The notes below the pieces were generated by a model. That model was not told the origin of the DNA, made no database searches, and saw nothing but the letters and a program-made list of their open reading frames with translations. From Pedobacter cryoconitis (GTDB taxonomy: Bacteria; Bacteroidota; Bacteroidia; Sphingobacteriales; Sphingobacteriaceae), in contig JAAAFW010000006.1 of assembly GCA_019352875.1 (NCBI GenBank), positions 1,519,462-1,583,461 of the forward strand: a stretch of DNA of 64,000 bases. Direction: 5' to 3'. Positions 34,889-43,054 of the stretch are shown here, piece by piece; positions within the stretch are counted from its first letter, which is position 1; the number at the start of each line of letters is the position of its first letter. The position numbers and the translations under genes were made by a program.

Positions 34889-35660
34889 TCATTTTCAGCC
34901 TGAAATTGGTATCGTCCTGGGAACCGGGTTAGGTGGTCTTGTGCAGGAAATAGCGGTCGAATTTAGTCTGATGTATTCCAATATTCCGAATTTTCCGATA
35001 TCTACACTTGAGTTTCATTCCGGTAAACTTATTTTTGGCGTACTGAATGGTAAAAAGGTTGTAGCCATGCAGGGAAGACTTCATTATTATGAAGGTTATT
35101 CTATGCAGCAGATTACTTTTCCGATTCGTGTAATGAAAGCACTGGGAATTAAAAACCTGTTTATCTCCAACGCTGCAGGGTCGTTGAATCCAGACTTTAA
35201 AAAAGGAGATCTGATGATCATCAGCGATCATATCAATCTTCAACCGGAAAGCCCGCTCCGTGGCAGAAATGATGAAGATATGGGACCACGTTTCCCGGAT
35301 ATGAGCCAGCCATACAGGCGCAACCTCGTTCAAAAAGCTCTTGAAATAGCTTCAAAGGAAGAAATAACTTGTCATCAGGGTGTTTATGTTGCCGTTACAG
35401 GCCCTAATCTTGAAACTAAAGCAGAATATAAATATCTTAGAATTATTGGTGGTGATGCAGTTGGAATGAGTACTGTACCTGAAGTGATTGTCGCTAACCA
35501 TATGAGTTTGCCTGTTTTCGCGATATCTGTATTGACTGATGAGGGTTTTCCCGAAGAATTGAAACCAGTAAGCCTTGATGAGATACTGGCTACTGCCAGA
35601 CAGGCAGAACCACTAATGACCAAAATATTGAGCCAGTTAATCCTGACCCTAGATGTATAA
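34839..35660 (+). CDS. Purine-nucleoside phosphorylase, trimeric PNP type
   Basis: The protein (273 residues) cleaves inosine and guanosine with phosphate in purine salvage. The PNP motifs are IGIVLGTGLGGLVQEI (phosphate loop), HSGKLIFGVLNGKKV, MQGRLHYYEGYSMQQITFP, FISNAAGSLNPDFKKGDLM, and GGDAVGMSTVPEVIVA. The start at ATG 34839 is supported by the family N-terminus (MFQTLQETVTYINQKT), so the 50-nt overlap with lpxK appears genuine. The stop overlaps the next gene by 8 nt. Confidence 0.95.
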   Translation: MFQTLQETVTYINQKTNHFQPEIGIVLGTGLGGLVQEIAVEFSLMYSNIPNFPISTLEFHSGKLIFGVLNGKKVVAMQGRLHYYEGYSMQQITFPIRVMKALGIKNLFISNAAGSLNPDFKKGDLMIISDHINLQPESPLRGRNDEDMGPRFPDMSQPYRRNLVQKALEIASKEEITCHQGVYVAVTGPNLETKAEYKYLRIIGGDAVGMSTVPEVIVANHMSLPVFAISVLTDEGFPEELKPVSLDEILATARQAEPLMTKILSQLILTLDV

Positions 35661-37740
35661 AATTATAGTATTGGTATGCTTTACCTGGATATTGGCCGGC
35701 TTTACCAGGGTTAGTGGTCAGGATCTGAAAACTACAGTCCGGGATAATAAGGAACTCGACTCCCTGCGTAATAAGCTGGAGAACGGCCCTGATTCTGTGG
35801 TCTTCACTTCCAGATTTGTGCGTTACACTACATTAAAGCTTACCAGAGATAGTATTCAAACATTGCCACTGGATACCAGTTTGAATGGCATGCAGAATTA
35901 TAGTCCTGTGGAACAGCCGAGAAGACCTACCGTATACAATGGTAATATCGGACTGGCGGCGAAAGACCTGCTTTTCAACCCGGATAAAACAATAGGTTTT
36001 AATCCTGGCTTTCATGCACTTGACTGGTACGCAAAGGGACATGATGATATCATTTATTATCAGGCACGTACTCCTTTCAGTAATCTCTTTTACGGCGGAC
36101 AATACAGTGGGGATGAAGAGCAGTTATTCAGAGTTTTGCATTCACAGAATATCAAAAAGAACTGGAATATTGGAGCGAGTTATAACCGTATAGGTGCGAA
36201 TGGTACCTATGCCAGACAACGTGGAGACGTATTAAATGGTACTTTTTTTACCTGGTATACTTCACCCAATAAGCGCTACACTTTATTTGCGAACGCGATA
36301 TTCAATACATTGAAGGCCTATGAAAATGGTTCGCCGGTTGCTGATGTATTTAGCCCGGACGAAAATGGCGTAACCAGAAATGCACAGGCAGTACATCTGA
36401 ATAACAGCAGGCAGATCTACAGAAAGAATACTATTATGCTGAAGCAATCTTATTTTGTCGGTCGTATTGATACATTGGACCAGGAGATCACAAAGAAAGT
36501 ACTGCCTACTAATAAAGTTACTTATACTTTACAGTATGATAAAGATGCCTATGCTTTTCAAAAGACTGAGCAGGATGATCATACTGTACTTCCCGCTGGT
36601 ATTGCAGACTTGAGTTATACCAACGACAGTACAGGAGTGGTACATGTGAAAAATGAGATTGTTTATAGTTTCTTCCTGCGTGGAAAAAGCAGTACACTTA
36701 TTAAAAATGAACTCAAACTGGATGCTGGTATCAGGCACGATTTCTATGATTATACACAGCAGGTGCAGCGGTTAAATGCCCAGTCTTTTTACGTTAATCA
36801 GAAGTCATTTCAGAACGTAACCTTACTGGGTAATGCAGGCTACAGGTTTAGTGACCGCGTGGACCTGAATGTAGACGTACAGCAAATCTTTCAGGGAAGA
36901 CAATCCGGCGACTTTTTATACGAAGCGAAAAGTAATGTTCTGGTAAGTCAGAATATTGGGCGTATTATACTTGGGGCGTATTTACAGCAAAAATCTCCCG
37001 AAGAGATCTATAATAAATATTATGGCAACCATTTCAGCTGGGAAAATGATAACAATATCAGCGGATCGGGAATGAATGCCGAACAGATTAATACATTGTA
37101 CAATGGCAGACATTTCAACCTGGGTAAGGACTGGTCGAAGACTAAAACAACCAACTTGTCTTTCCGGTACCTGAATGAAAAGTTAAAGCTGGATGCAAGC
37201 GCAGAGTATTTTCTGATTAATGATTACTTATACTTTAAACAGCCTGGAGATAAGGCAGATCTTACTGTAATTGTACCTGAACAATATACCGACGCGATCA
37301 GCCTGTTGAAATTTACACTGGGAAAGAAATTCCGTTTTGGGAAATTTTCACTTGAAAATTATATGGTTTACCAGAAGTCTAACGCTAAGGGTATACTCAG
37401 AACCCCGGATTTTTATACATTCAACAGCTTTTACGTAGATCAGACGGTATTCAAAGTGCTTAGAACGAATATTGGTTTTGATGTAAAATACAACACGAAG
37501 TACTCGAATTATTCGTACTCTCCGGCAGTGGGTCAATTCTATCTTGGCAGTGATGAGAAGCTGGATACTTATCCTGTTGTCGATTTCTGGATCAGGGCAA
37601 GCTTGCGAAAAGCAAATATATTCCTGAAATATGAATATATTAATCAGGGTTTACAGTCGAATGGATATTATACAGTGAATCGCTACCCAATGCAGGACAG
37701 GTTGTTTAAGGTCGGTTTAAGCTGGAATTTCTACGATTAA
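35653..37740 (+). CDS. Putative outer-membrane porin, Porin_10 family
   Basis: The protein (695 residues) has an N-terminal signal peptide (MYKIIVLVCFTWILAGFTRVSGQ) and a long beta-rich body with regular amphipathic strands and many Tyr/Asn/Phe. Its C-terminal strand is FKVGLSWNFYD. Segments such as PFSNLFYGGQYSGDEEQLFR, NWNIGASYNRIGANGTYARQ and YTLFANAIFNTLKAYENG match the large putative porins typical of Bacteroidota. The start overlaps the phosphorylase stop by 8 nt, so it is co-transcribed with lpxK and PNP. Substrate unknown; association with nucleoside salvage is only positional. Confidence 0.82.
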   Translation: MYKIIVLVCFTWILAGFTRVSGQDLKTTVRDNKELDSLRNKLENGPDSVVFTSRFVRYTTLKLTRDSIQTLPLDTSLNGMQNYSPVEQPRRPTVYNGNIGLAAKDLLFNPDKTIGFNPGFHALDWYAKGHDDIIYYQARTPFSNLFYGGQYSGDEEQLFRVLHSQNIKKNWNIGASYNRIGANGTYARQRGDVLNGTFFTWYTSPNKRYTLFANAIFNTLKAYENGSPVADVFSPDENGVTRNAQAVHLNNSRQIYRKNTIMLKQSYFVGRIDTLDQEITKKVLPTNKVTYTLQYDKDAYAFQKTEQDDHTVLPAGIADLSYTNDSTGVVHVKNEIVYSFFLRGKSSTLIKNELKLDAGIRHDFYDYTQQVQRLNAQSFYVNQKSFQNVTLLGNAGYRFSDRVDLNVDVQQIFQGRQSGDFLYEAKSNVLVSQNIGRIILGAYLQQKSPEEIYNKYYGNHFSWENDNNISGSGMNAEQINTLYNGRHFNLGKDWSKTKTTNLSFRYLNEKLKLDASAEYFLINDYLYFKQPGDKADLTVIVPEQYTDAISLLKFTLGKKFRFGKFSLENYMVYQKSNAKGILRTPDFYTFNSFYVDQTVFKVLRTNIGFDVKYNTKYSNYSYSPAVGQFYLGSDEKLDTYPVVDFWIRASLRKANIFLKYEYINQGLQSNGYYTVNRYPMQDRLFKVGLSWNFYD

Positions 37741-37840
37741 TACGAAAACGTCTTCAGGTACTTATACGATTCCGATGATTTTATATACATTTACAGGTCG
37801 GGGTATTTCAACCCGGCATTTAACTTTACGCACATTTTAC

Positions 37841-37848
37841 TAAATTTG
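37841..37848 (+). promoter_or_regulatory. Candidate -7 box for the peptidylprolyl isomerase gene
   Basis: TAAATTTG lies 20 nt before ATG 37869; an imperfect TTTA word lies 18 nt upstream. Confidence 0.5.
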
Positions 37849-37868
37849 CAGATTACAATAACGAAAAT

Positions 37869-38330
37869 ATGAGCAAAGCAATAATAAAAACAGAAAAAGG
37901 CGACATGACTGTCGAGTTTTATGAGAAAGATGCACCAAAAGCTGTTGCGAACTTTAAAAAACTAGCTTCCGAAGGATTTTATAATGGTGTTACTTTTCAC
38001 CGTGTGATCCCTAATTTTATGGTTCAAAGTGGATGTCCCAACTCTAAAGACGCATCTACTGCGCATTTGGCAGGTACTGGTGGTCCGGGTTATAAAATTG
38101 ATTGTGAGCTGACAGGTGAGAACCAGTTTCATGACCGTGGTGTCCTTTCTATGGCACATGCAGGCAGAAATACAGGCGGATCACAATTTTTTATCTGTCA
38201 CAGCAGAGCAAACACTGCTCATTTAGACAGAAACCATACTTGTTTTGGTAAAGTTATCGAGAACGTAGATATCGTTGATGATATCAAACAAGGCGATAAA
38301 ATTTTAAGTATTGAAGTTTTAGCAGATTAA
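37869..38330 (+). CDS. Cyclophilin-type peptidylprolyl isomerase
   Basis: The protein (153 residues) catalyses cis/trans proline isomerisation. The cyclophilin core is complete: FYNGVTFHRVIPNFMVQSGC, GTGGPGYKIDCEL, GVLSMAHAGRNTGGSQFFIC and HTCFGKVIENVDIV. The catalytic Arg and Phe are in FHRVIPNFMVQ. There is no signal peptide, so it is cytoplasmic. A DUF5606 gene follows 4 nt later, probably co-transcribed. Confidence 0.95.
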   Translation: MSKAIIKTEKGDMTVEFYEKDAPKAVANFKKLASEGFYNGVTFHRVIPNFMVQSGCPNSKDASTAHLAGTGGPGYKIDCELTGENQFHDRGVLSMAHAGRNTGGSQFFICHSRANTAHLDRNHTCFGKVIENVDIVDDIKQGDKILSIEVLAD

Positions 38331-38334
38331 GTAT

Positions 38335-38874
38335 ATGAATTTAAGAGGAATTGTAGCCGTATCCGGCAGACCAGGACTATATAAATTGGTCGGACAGAAT
38401 AAAGCAGGTTATGTACTTGAAGGCTTAGATGCTCAGAAAGTTAAAATTGTAGCCAGTATTTCTTCTACCAAATTAGCATCACTGGAAGATATCACTATTT
38501 ATGGTGAAGAAGAAGATCTGAAATTGATCGATGTACTGGCTAATATCGCTGCGGTAAAAGGAGAAGTTCCTGATGCTAAGGCTGACGCAGCTGTACTAAG
38601 AGCTTTATTTGTCGATGTTGCTCCGGCACACGATCAGGATAAAGTTTATACTTCAGACATGAAAAAAATCGTTACCTGGTTCCATATCTTAAAAGACCTT
38701 CCTTTATTTTCAGAGGAAGCGCCTGCAGGATTAGAAGGACAGGAAGCCCCAAAAGCTGACGATAAAGCAGAGAAAAAAGCTAAAGCAGCAGCTAAACCTG
38801 CGAACGCTAAGGCACCGAGCAAAGCTGCTCAACCTGCTAAAAAGGTAAATATGACAAGTAAAAAAGGAGTTTAG
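38335..38874 (+). CDS. DUF5606 domain protein
   Basis: The protein has 179 residues. The N-terminal part, NLRGIVAVSGRPGLYKLVGQ followed by VLEGLDAQKVKIVASIS and TKLASLEDITIYGEEEDLKL, is the conserved DUF5606 region of Bacteroidota. From about residue 130 the protein is a Lys/Ala-rich low-complexity tail (KADDKAEKKAKAAAKPANAK). Function is unknown. It follows the cyclophilin gene closely and ends before a strong terminator. Confidence 0.85.
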   Translation: MNLRGIVAVSGRPGLYKLVGQNKAGYVLEGLDAQKVKIVASISSTKLASLEDITIYGEEEDLKLIDVLANIAAVKGEVPDAKADAAVLRALFVDVAPAHDQDKVYTSDMKKIVTWFHILKDLPLFSEEAPAGLEGQEAPKADDKAEKKAKAAAKPANAKAPSKAAQPAKKVNMTSKKGV

Positions 38875-38890
38875 TCTGCTCTTTTAATAT

Positions 38891-38926
38891 AAAAAAACCG
38901 GGAGTATTGAGCTCCCGGTTTTTTTA
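38891..38926. terminator. Bidirectional terminator
   Basis: ACCGGGAG (38897-38904) and CTCCCGGT (38912-38919) pair, with A- and T-tracts on either side. It serves the DUF5606 gene and, on the minus strand, the small membrane protein gene. Confidence 0.93.
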
Positions 38927-38948
38927 TGTCTTTAATTTCGGGTAATGC

Positions 38949-39074
38949 TTAAAAACATAACCAGATAACCAGAAATGCAATAATAGAGATGACAATAGCA
39001 ATTGTATAGCTCCACCGGTCATTAGGATTGCTGCTTTTAAAATTGTATTTTCTTTTAAAATCTGATGGTTGCAT
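38949..39074 (-). CDS. 41-residue single-pass membrane protein
   Basis: This was found by direct reading of the minus strand. It begins MQPSDFKRKYNFKSSNPNDR and ends in a hydrophobic helix (about residues 22-41, SYTIAIVISIIAFLVIWLCF) directly at the stop. A purine-rich AAAGGATAA lies just before the ATG. It is 67 nt downstream of rlmH on the same strand and upstream of the shared terminator, which supports a real gene. The layout, a basic soluble N-terminus plus a C-terminal anchor, suggests a tail-anchored microprotein. Function unknown. Confidence 0.6.
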   Translation of the reverse strand: MQPSDFKRKYNFKSSNPNDRWSYTIAIVISIIAFLVIWLCF

Positions 39075-39141
39075 ATTTATCCTTTCCTTTTAGTTCTTAA
39101 TTCCTGTTTAATGATGCATCAATTTGTAGTTTTCCACAAAT

Positions 39142-39615
39142 TTATTGATGATGGTACGGTTCGCCCTTTAAGATACTGAATGCGCGGTAGAGTTGTTCCA
39201 CAAAAAATAACCGGACCATTTGATGAGAAAAGGTCATATCAGAGAGTGAGATTAAACCGTTAGCCCGCTGATATACCGATTCGTCAAAACCATAAGGGCC
39301 GCCAATGACAAATGTTAATTGCTGAACACTTCCGATCATCTGTTTGTTCAGATACTGTGAAAATTGTACAGATGAGTATTTTTTACCTTTCTCATCCATC
39401 AGAATTACCACATCCGGGTTACTGATTTGTTTCAGTATCAGTTCAGCTTCTTTACTTTTCTGCTGTTGTTCAGTCAGATTTTTGGTGTTCTTTAGCTCTG
39501 GTATCACCAGCAGGGTAAAGCCAATATAATGTTTCAGCCTTGACAGATATTTTTCAATACCTTCAATCAGGTACTTGTCTTCTGTTTTGCCGACAACAAG
39601 CAGTGTAATCTTCAT
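39142..39615 (-). CDS. rlmH: 23S rRNA (pseudouridine-1915-N3) methyltransferase RlmH
   Basis: RlmH (157 residues) methylates pseudouridine 1915 in helix 69 of 23S rRNA in the assembled ribosome. It is a SPOUT (knotted) methyltransferase. The SAM-site segments are VVILMDEKGKKYSSVQFSQY, FVIGGPYGFDESVYQRA and the C-terminal knot LSDMTFSHQMVRLFFVEQLY with RAFSILKGEPYHHQ. The length is standard. It probably heads a two-gene transcript with the 41-residue membrane protein. Confidence 0.97.
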   Translation of the reverse strand: MKITLLVVGKTEDKYLIEGIEKYLSRLKHYIGFTLLVIPELKNTKNLTEQQQKSKEAELILKQISNPDVVILMDEKGKKYSSVQFSQYLNKQMIGSVQQLTFVIGGPYGFDESVYQRANGLISLSDMTFSHQMVRLFFVEQLYRAFSILKGEPYHHQ

Positions 39616-39755
39616 GCTTTAAATCTTTTGATCCTGGATTTTAAAAACCATCGTGCTTTCAGCTTAATATGGTACGTATATTTTTATTTCTGCATAAAAA
39701 CAATCTGTTTCTAGCAGAAATAAGTTATAATCGCGTTTAGCGTAAAATCAAAGGT

Positions 39756-41585
39756 ATGGTAAATTCCAGAGATAGTATTTTAAAGGACTATCAAAATAGT
39801 ATAAATGCTCAGAAAACTGAGGTAGAAAGGCTGAAAAAGAAGCTCAACACTATTTCTTTATCGCGGTTAGGTTTATTTGTTGCAGAAATTATTCTGGTGG
39901 CGCTGATTATTAGTATCGGCTTTCATCCGGTACTGGGAGTGGCTACAATCTTACCCGTTCTGATCTTTCTATGGCTCGTTAAGAAACAAGTCACGGTGGA
40001 AAATGAACTCAGTTATGCCGGCCAGCTCCTGACGATTTATGAAAATGAAGATAATCTGATTCGGAACCATAAAAGTATTTATGCAGATGGTACAGCCTAC
40101 GAAAATGAGCTCCATCCCTACAGTTCAGATCTTGATATTTTCGGGAAAAGGTCTTTATACGCGAAAGTAAACCGTGCGACCACACGTCTGGGTAAAGAAT
40201 TGCTTGCTCAAAGTTTTTCTGTTCCGGCTGCCGAAGAAGATATTTTACTAAGGCAACAAGCTATTACGGAACTGAGTGGTAAAATTCAGGAAACCTTTCA
40301 TTTCCGTGCCGGCCTGCAAGGGCAGAAAGAGAATCAGCTGGAAACTATAGCTGCAAAACTGGAAAATGACATGCCAAAACAGCTGGAGTTTATACGGGGT
40401 AAAGTGCTGCGTACATATATTTCAATAGTTCCTTATCTTTCTCTGGCGGGAATTATTCTCGGCTATATTTATGGAGACAAGGCCTGGAGTCTTTTCGGGG
40501 TATATCTTTTTATCAATATTTCTCTGGTCTTATCCCGGTTCAAATCTATTAATCAACTTTATTACGGCTTCAGTGGGGGGGCGACACTGTTAAACTCGTT
40601 ATCCGGGACTATCAGATGGGTTGAAGAGGTAAACTGGCAAAGTAGTTATATCCAGCGTTTCACCATACAAGATGAGCGGGGTAAACCTTTAAGCAGGCAA
40701 ATCAAGGAGCTTTCGGGCATCATCGTGTCATTTGATGCGCGTCTGAATGTGCTGGTAGGTAGTGTACTGAACCTGTTCATGCTGCATGATCTGAAGTGTG
40801 CTGTCCGTTTGGATAAATGGTATGCACAATCTGCTGCAGGAATGCTAAGGGGACTCGAAACTATTAGTCATTTTGAAGAACTGATATCACTAGCAACCCT
40901 GCGGTATAACGAACCGGAATGGGTATACCCGGCAATCAGCAGTGCTTTCTGCCTTGAAGCTGTATCTTTGGGACATCCCCTGATTAATGAAAAACACAGG
41001 GTAGTTAACAGTTATAGTTTTGAGTCCGCACCGACGGTAGATATCGTCACCGGTTCGAATATGGCTGGTAAGAGTACTTTTCTGAGAACAGCAGGAGTAA
41101 ATATGGTGCTGGCTTATGCCGGGGCACCAGTTTGTGCAAGCTCTTTTAAGGTCTCTATCTTCAGTTTACTTAGTTATATGCGGATCAAAGATTCACTGAA
41201 CGATCAGACATCGACTTTTAAGGCTGAACTAAACCGTTTAAAAATGATTCTGGACGGCGTTGCCCGGTTGCCTAATGCACTGGTGCTTATAGATGAAATG
41301 CTGCGGGGCACCAACAGCCGCGACAAATATTTGGGATCTAAAGTTTTCATAGAGCATCTGATCGGCAGAAATACACCTGCTTTGTTCGCAACACACGATC
41401 TGCAGCTTTCAGAAATGATCGGCGATCATCCTGTTCAGGTTAGAAATTATCATTTTGATATTCAGTTAGCGGAAGGGGAGATGAATTTTGATTACCTTTT
41501 AAAAACGGGAGCCTGTAAGACATTCAATGCTGCAATTTTACTGAAAGAAATTGGATTGGAATTACCCGCTTCTATGGATCTATAG
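39756..41585 (+). CDS. Membrane-anchored MutS-like ATPase
   Basis: The protein has 609 residues. The N-terminus has a coiled segment (residues 5-32) and two adjacent hydrophobic helices (LGLFVAEIILVALIISIGFH, LGVATILPVLIFLWLV). Another hydrophobic pair lies around residues 220-260. The C-terminus is a complete MutS ATPase: Walker A VTGSNMAGKSTFLRTAGVNM, the LSYMRIKDSLNDQTSTFKAE region, Walker B NALVLIDEMLRGTNSRDKYL and ALFATHDLQLSEM. The mismatch-recognition domain of true MutS is absent. It belongs to a Bacteroidota MutS-family group whose role is not established. Classical mismatch repair is unlikely with this architecture. Confidence 0.85.
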   Translation: MVNSRDSILKDYQNSINAQKTEVERLKKKLNTISLSRLGLFVAEIILVALIISIGFHPVLGVATILPVLIFLWLVKKQVTVENELSYAGQLLTIYENEDNLIRNHKSIYADGTAYENELHPYSSDLDIFGKRSLYAKVNRATTRLGKELLAQSFSVPAAEEDILLRQQAITELSGKIQETFHFRAGLQGQKENQLETIAAKLENDMPKQLEFIRGKVLRTYISIVPYLSLAGIILGYIYGDKAWSLFGVYLFINISLVLSRFKSINQLYYGFSGGATLLNSLSGTIRWVEEVNWQSSYIQRFTIQDERGKPLSRQIKELSGIIVSFDARLNVLVGSVLNLFMLHDLKCAVRLDKWYAQSAAGMLRGLETISHFEELISLATLRYNEPEWVYPAISSAFCLEAVSLGHPLINEKHRVVNSYSFESAPTVDIVTGSNMAGKSTFLRTAGVNMVLAYAGAPVCASSFKVSIFSLLSYMRIKDSLNDQTSTFKAELNRLKMILDGVARLPNALVLIDEMLRGTNSRDKYLGSKVFIEHLIGRNTPALFATHDLQLSEMIGDHPVQVRNYHFDIQLAEGEMNFDYLLKTGACKTFNAAILLKEIGLELPASMDL

Positions 41586-41671
41586 CTAGGAATGTAAAGG
41601 CCTGATGAAATAACACTGACTTAACACGGTGTTTATAAGACCTGTTGATATTTAACGTTATTCCGGAAAAT

Positions 41672-43006
41672 ATGAAAGCAGCTGATTTTGGGGACGATTT
41701 TGTCTGGGGTGTTGCTATAGCAGCGGCGCAGAATGAAGGAACGGCAGACCTGGACGGAAAAGGGCCGTCGATCTGGGATGCTTTTGCCAGGCGTAGCGGT
41801 AAAATTAAGAAGGGAGCTGGTCCAAACCCCGGCTGCGATTTTTATCGTCGCTATGCCGAGGATATCGCCCTTGTGAAAACTCTGGGATTCGATATCTTTC
41901 GTTTTTCTATTTCCTGGCCCAGATTACTTCCTGAAGGAACTGGTAAAATAAATGAAGCCGGAATTACCTTCTACCATCAGGTTATTGATTGTTGCCTGGA
42001 GAACGGACTTGTACCGTATATCACACTATATCATTGGGACTTGCCGGAAGCATTGGAAAGTGAAGGCGGTTGGGCAGCTTACAGTGTTAATGGCGCGTTT
42101 AATACGTTTGTGAGTCTTTGTGCCCGCACCTATGGAGATAAAGTTAAGAACTGGATCATTTTAAACGAACCGTTCGGATTTACTTCCCTGGGTTATATGC
42201 TCGGCATTCATGCGCCTGGCCAGACTGGTGTCACGTCCTTTTTTACTGCCGTACATCATGCAGCTCTGGCACAGGCTGATGGCGGTCGTATCATACGTTC
42301 AGAAGTGAAAAATGCGCATATAGGAACCACGTTTTCCTGTTCTCAGGTATTTCCCCATACTGATGCTGATAATGATCACCTGGCTGCATACCGCATGGAT
42401 ATATTACTTAACCGGATGTTTATTGAGCCTCTTCTGGGGATGGGTTACCCGGGAATGGACTGGGAAGTGATGGAGAAGTTTGCTATTTCGCATTCCACCT
42501 GGCGACACACAGAGAAGCTGGCTTTCGATTTTGACTTTATCGGATTACAGAATTATTTTCCTTTAACCGTAAAATATAATGCTTTCGTACCAGTAGTGCA
42601 GGCGTGGGAGGTAAAGGCAAAGTCCAGACTTAAACCGCATACTGCGATGGGTTGGGAAGTTAATTCCGACAGTTTTTATGCGATTATCAAACAATTTGCC
42701 GCATACCCGGGAATACCAAAACTTTATATCACAGAGAACGGAGCTGCTTATGCAGATAAGGTTAAAAATGGAAAGGTTGATGATCCGGAAAGGATCCATT
42801 ATTTTGAATTATATCTGGGTGCTTTGTTAAAGGCTAAGCAAGAGGGATTGCCTGTAGCGGGTTATATGGCCTGGACACTGATGGATAACTTTGAATGGGC
42901 TGAAGGTTATCAGACCCGGTTTGGCCTGGTCTACACGGATTTTAAAACACAGCAGCGGATTATTAAATCTTCCGGTTACTGGTGGCAGAATTTTCTGCAC
43001 AAATAA
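41672..43006 (+). CDS. Beta-glucosidase, glycoside hydrolase family 1
   Basis: The protein has 444 residues from ATG 41672; the in-frame TTG 41645 adds nine residues that do not match the family. GH1 enzymes hydrolyse beta-glucosides with retention. The start DFVWGVAIAAAQNEGTADLD corresponds to the N-terminal signature, with QNEG in place of the usual QIEG. The acid/base Glu is in NWIILNEPFGF and the nucleophile Glu in KLYITENGAAY. The C-terminus AWTLMDNFEWAEGYQTRFGL is standard. No signal peptide is present, so it acts on imported sugars. No transporter gene is adjacent. Confidence 0.94.
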   Translation: MKAADFGDDFVWGVAIAAAQNEGTADLDGKGPSIWDAFARRSGKIKKGAGPNPGCDFYRRYAEDIALVKTLGFDIFRFSISWPRLLPEGTGKINEAGITFYHQVIDCCLENGLVPYITLYHWDLPEALESEGGWAAYSVNGAFNTFVSLCARTYGDKVKNWIILNEPFGFTSLGYMLGIHAPGQTGVTSFFTAVHHAALAQADGGRIIRSEVKNAHIGTTFSCSQVFPHTDADNDHLAAYRMDILLNRMFIEPLLGMGYPGMDWEVMEKFAISHSTWRHTEKLAFDFDFIGLQNYFPLTVKYNAFVPVVQAWEVKAKSRLKPHTAMGWEVNSDSFYAIIKQFAAYPGIPKLYITENGAAYADKVKNGKVDDPERIHYFELYLGALLKAKQEGLPVAGYMAWTLMDNFEWAEGYQTRFGLVYTDFKTQQRIIKSSGYWWQNFLHK

Positions 43007-43038
43007 AAAGAGCTGCCTTTTTGGGACAGCTCTTTTTT
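43006..43038. terminator. Bidirectional terminator between glucosidase and aconitase
   Basis: AAAAGAGCTG (43006-43015) pairs with CAGCTCTTTT (43027-43036). A/T tracts on both sides serve the convergent genes. Confidence 0.9.
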
Positions 43039-43054
43039 ATATAAGCAGTAAATA

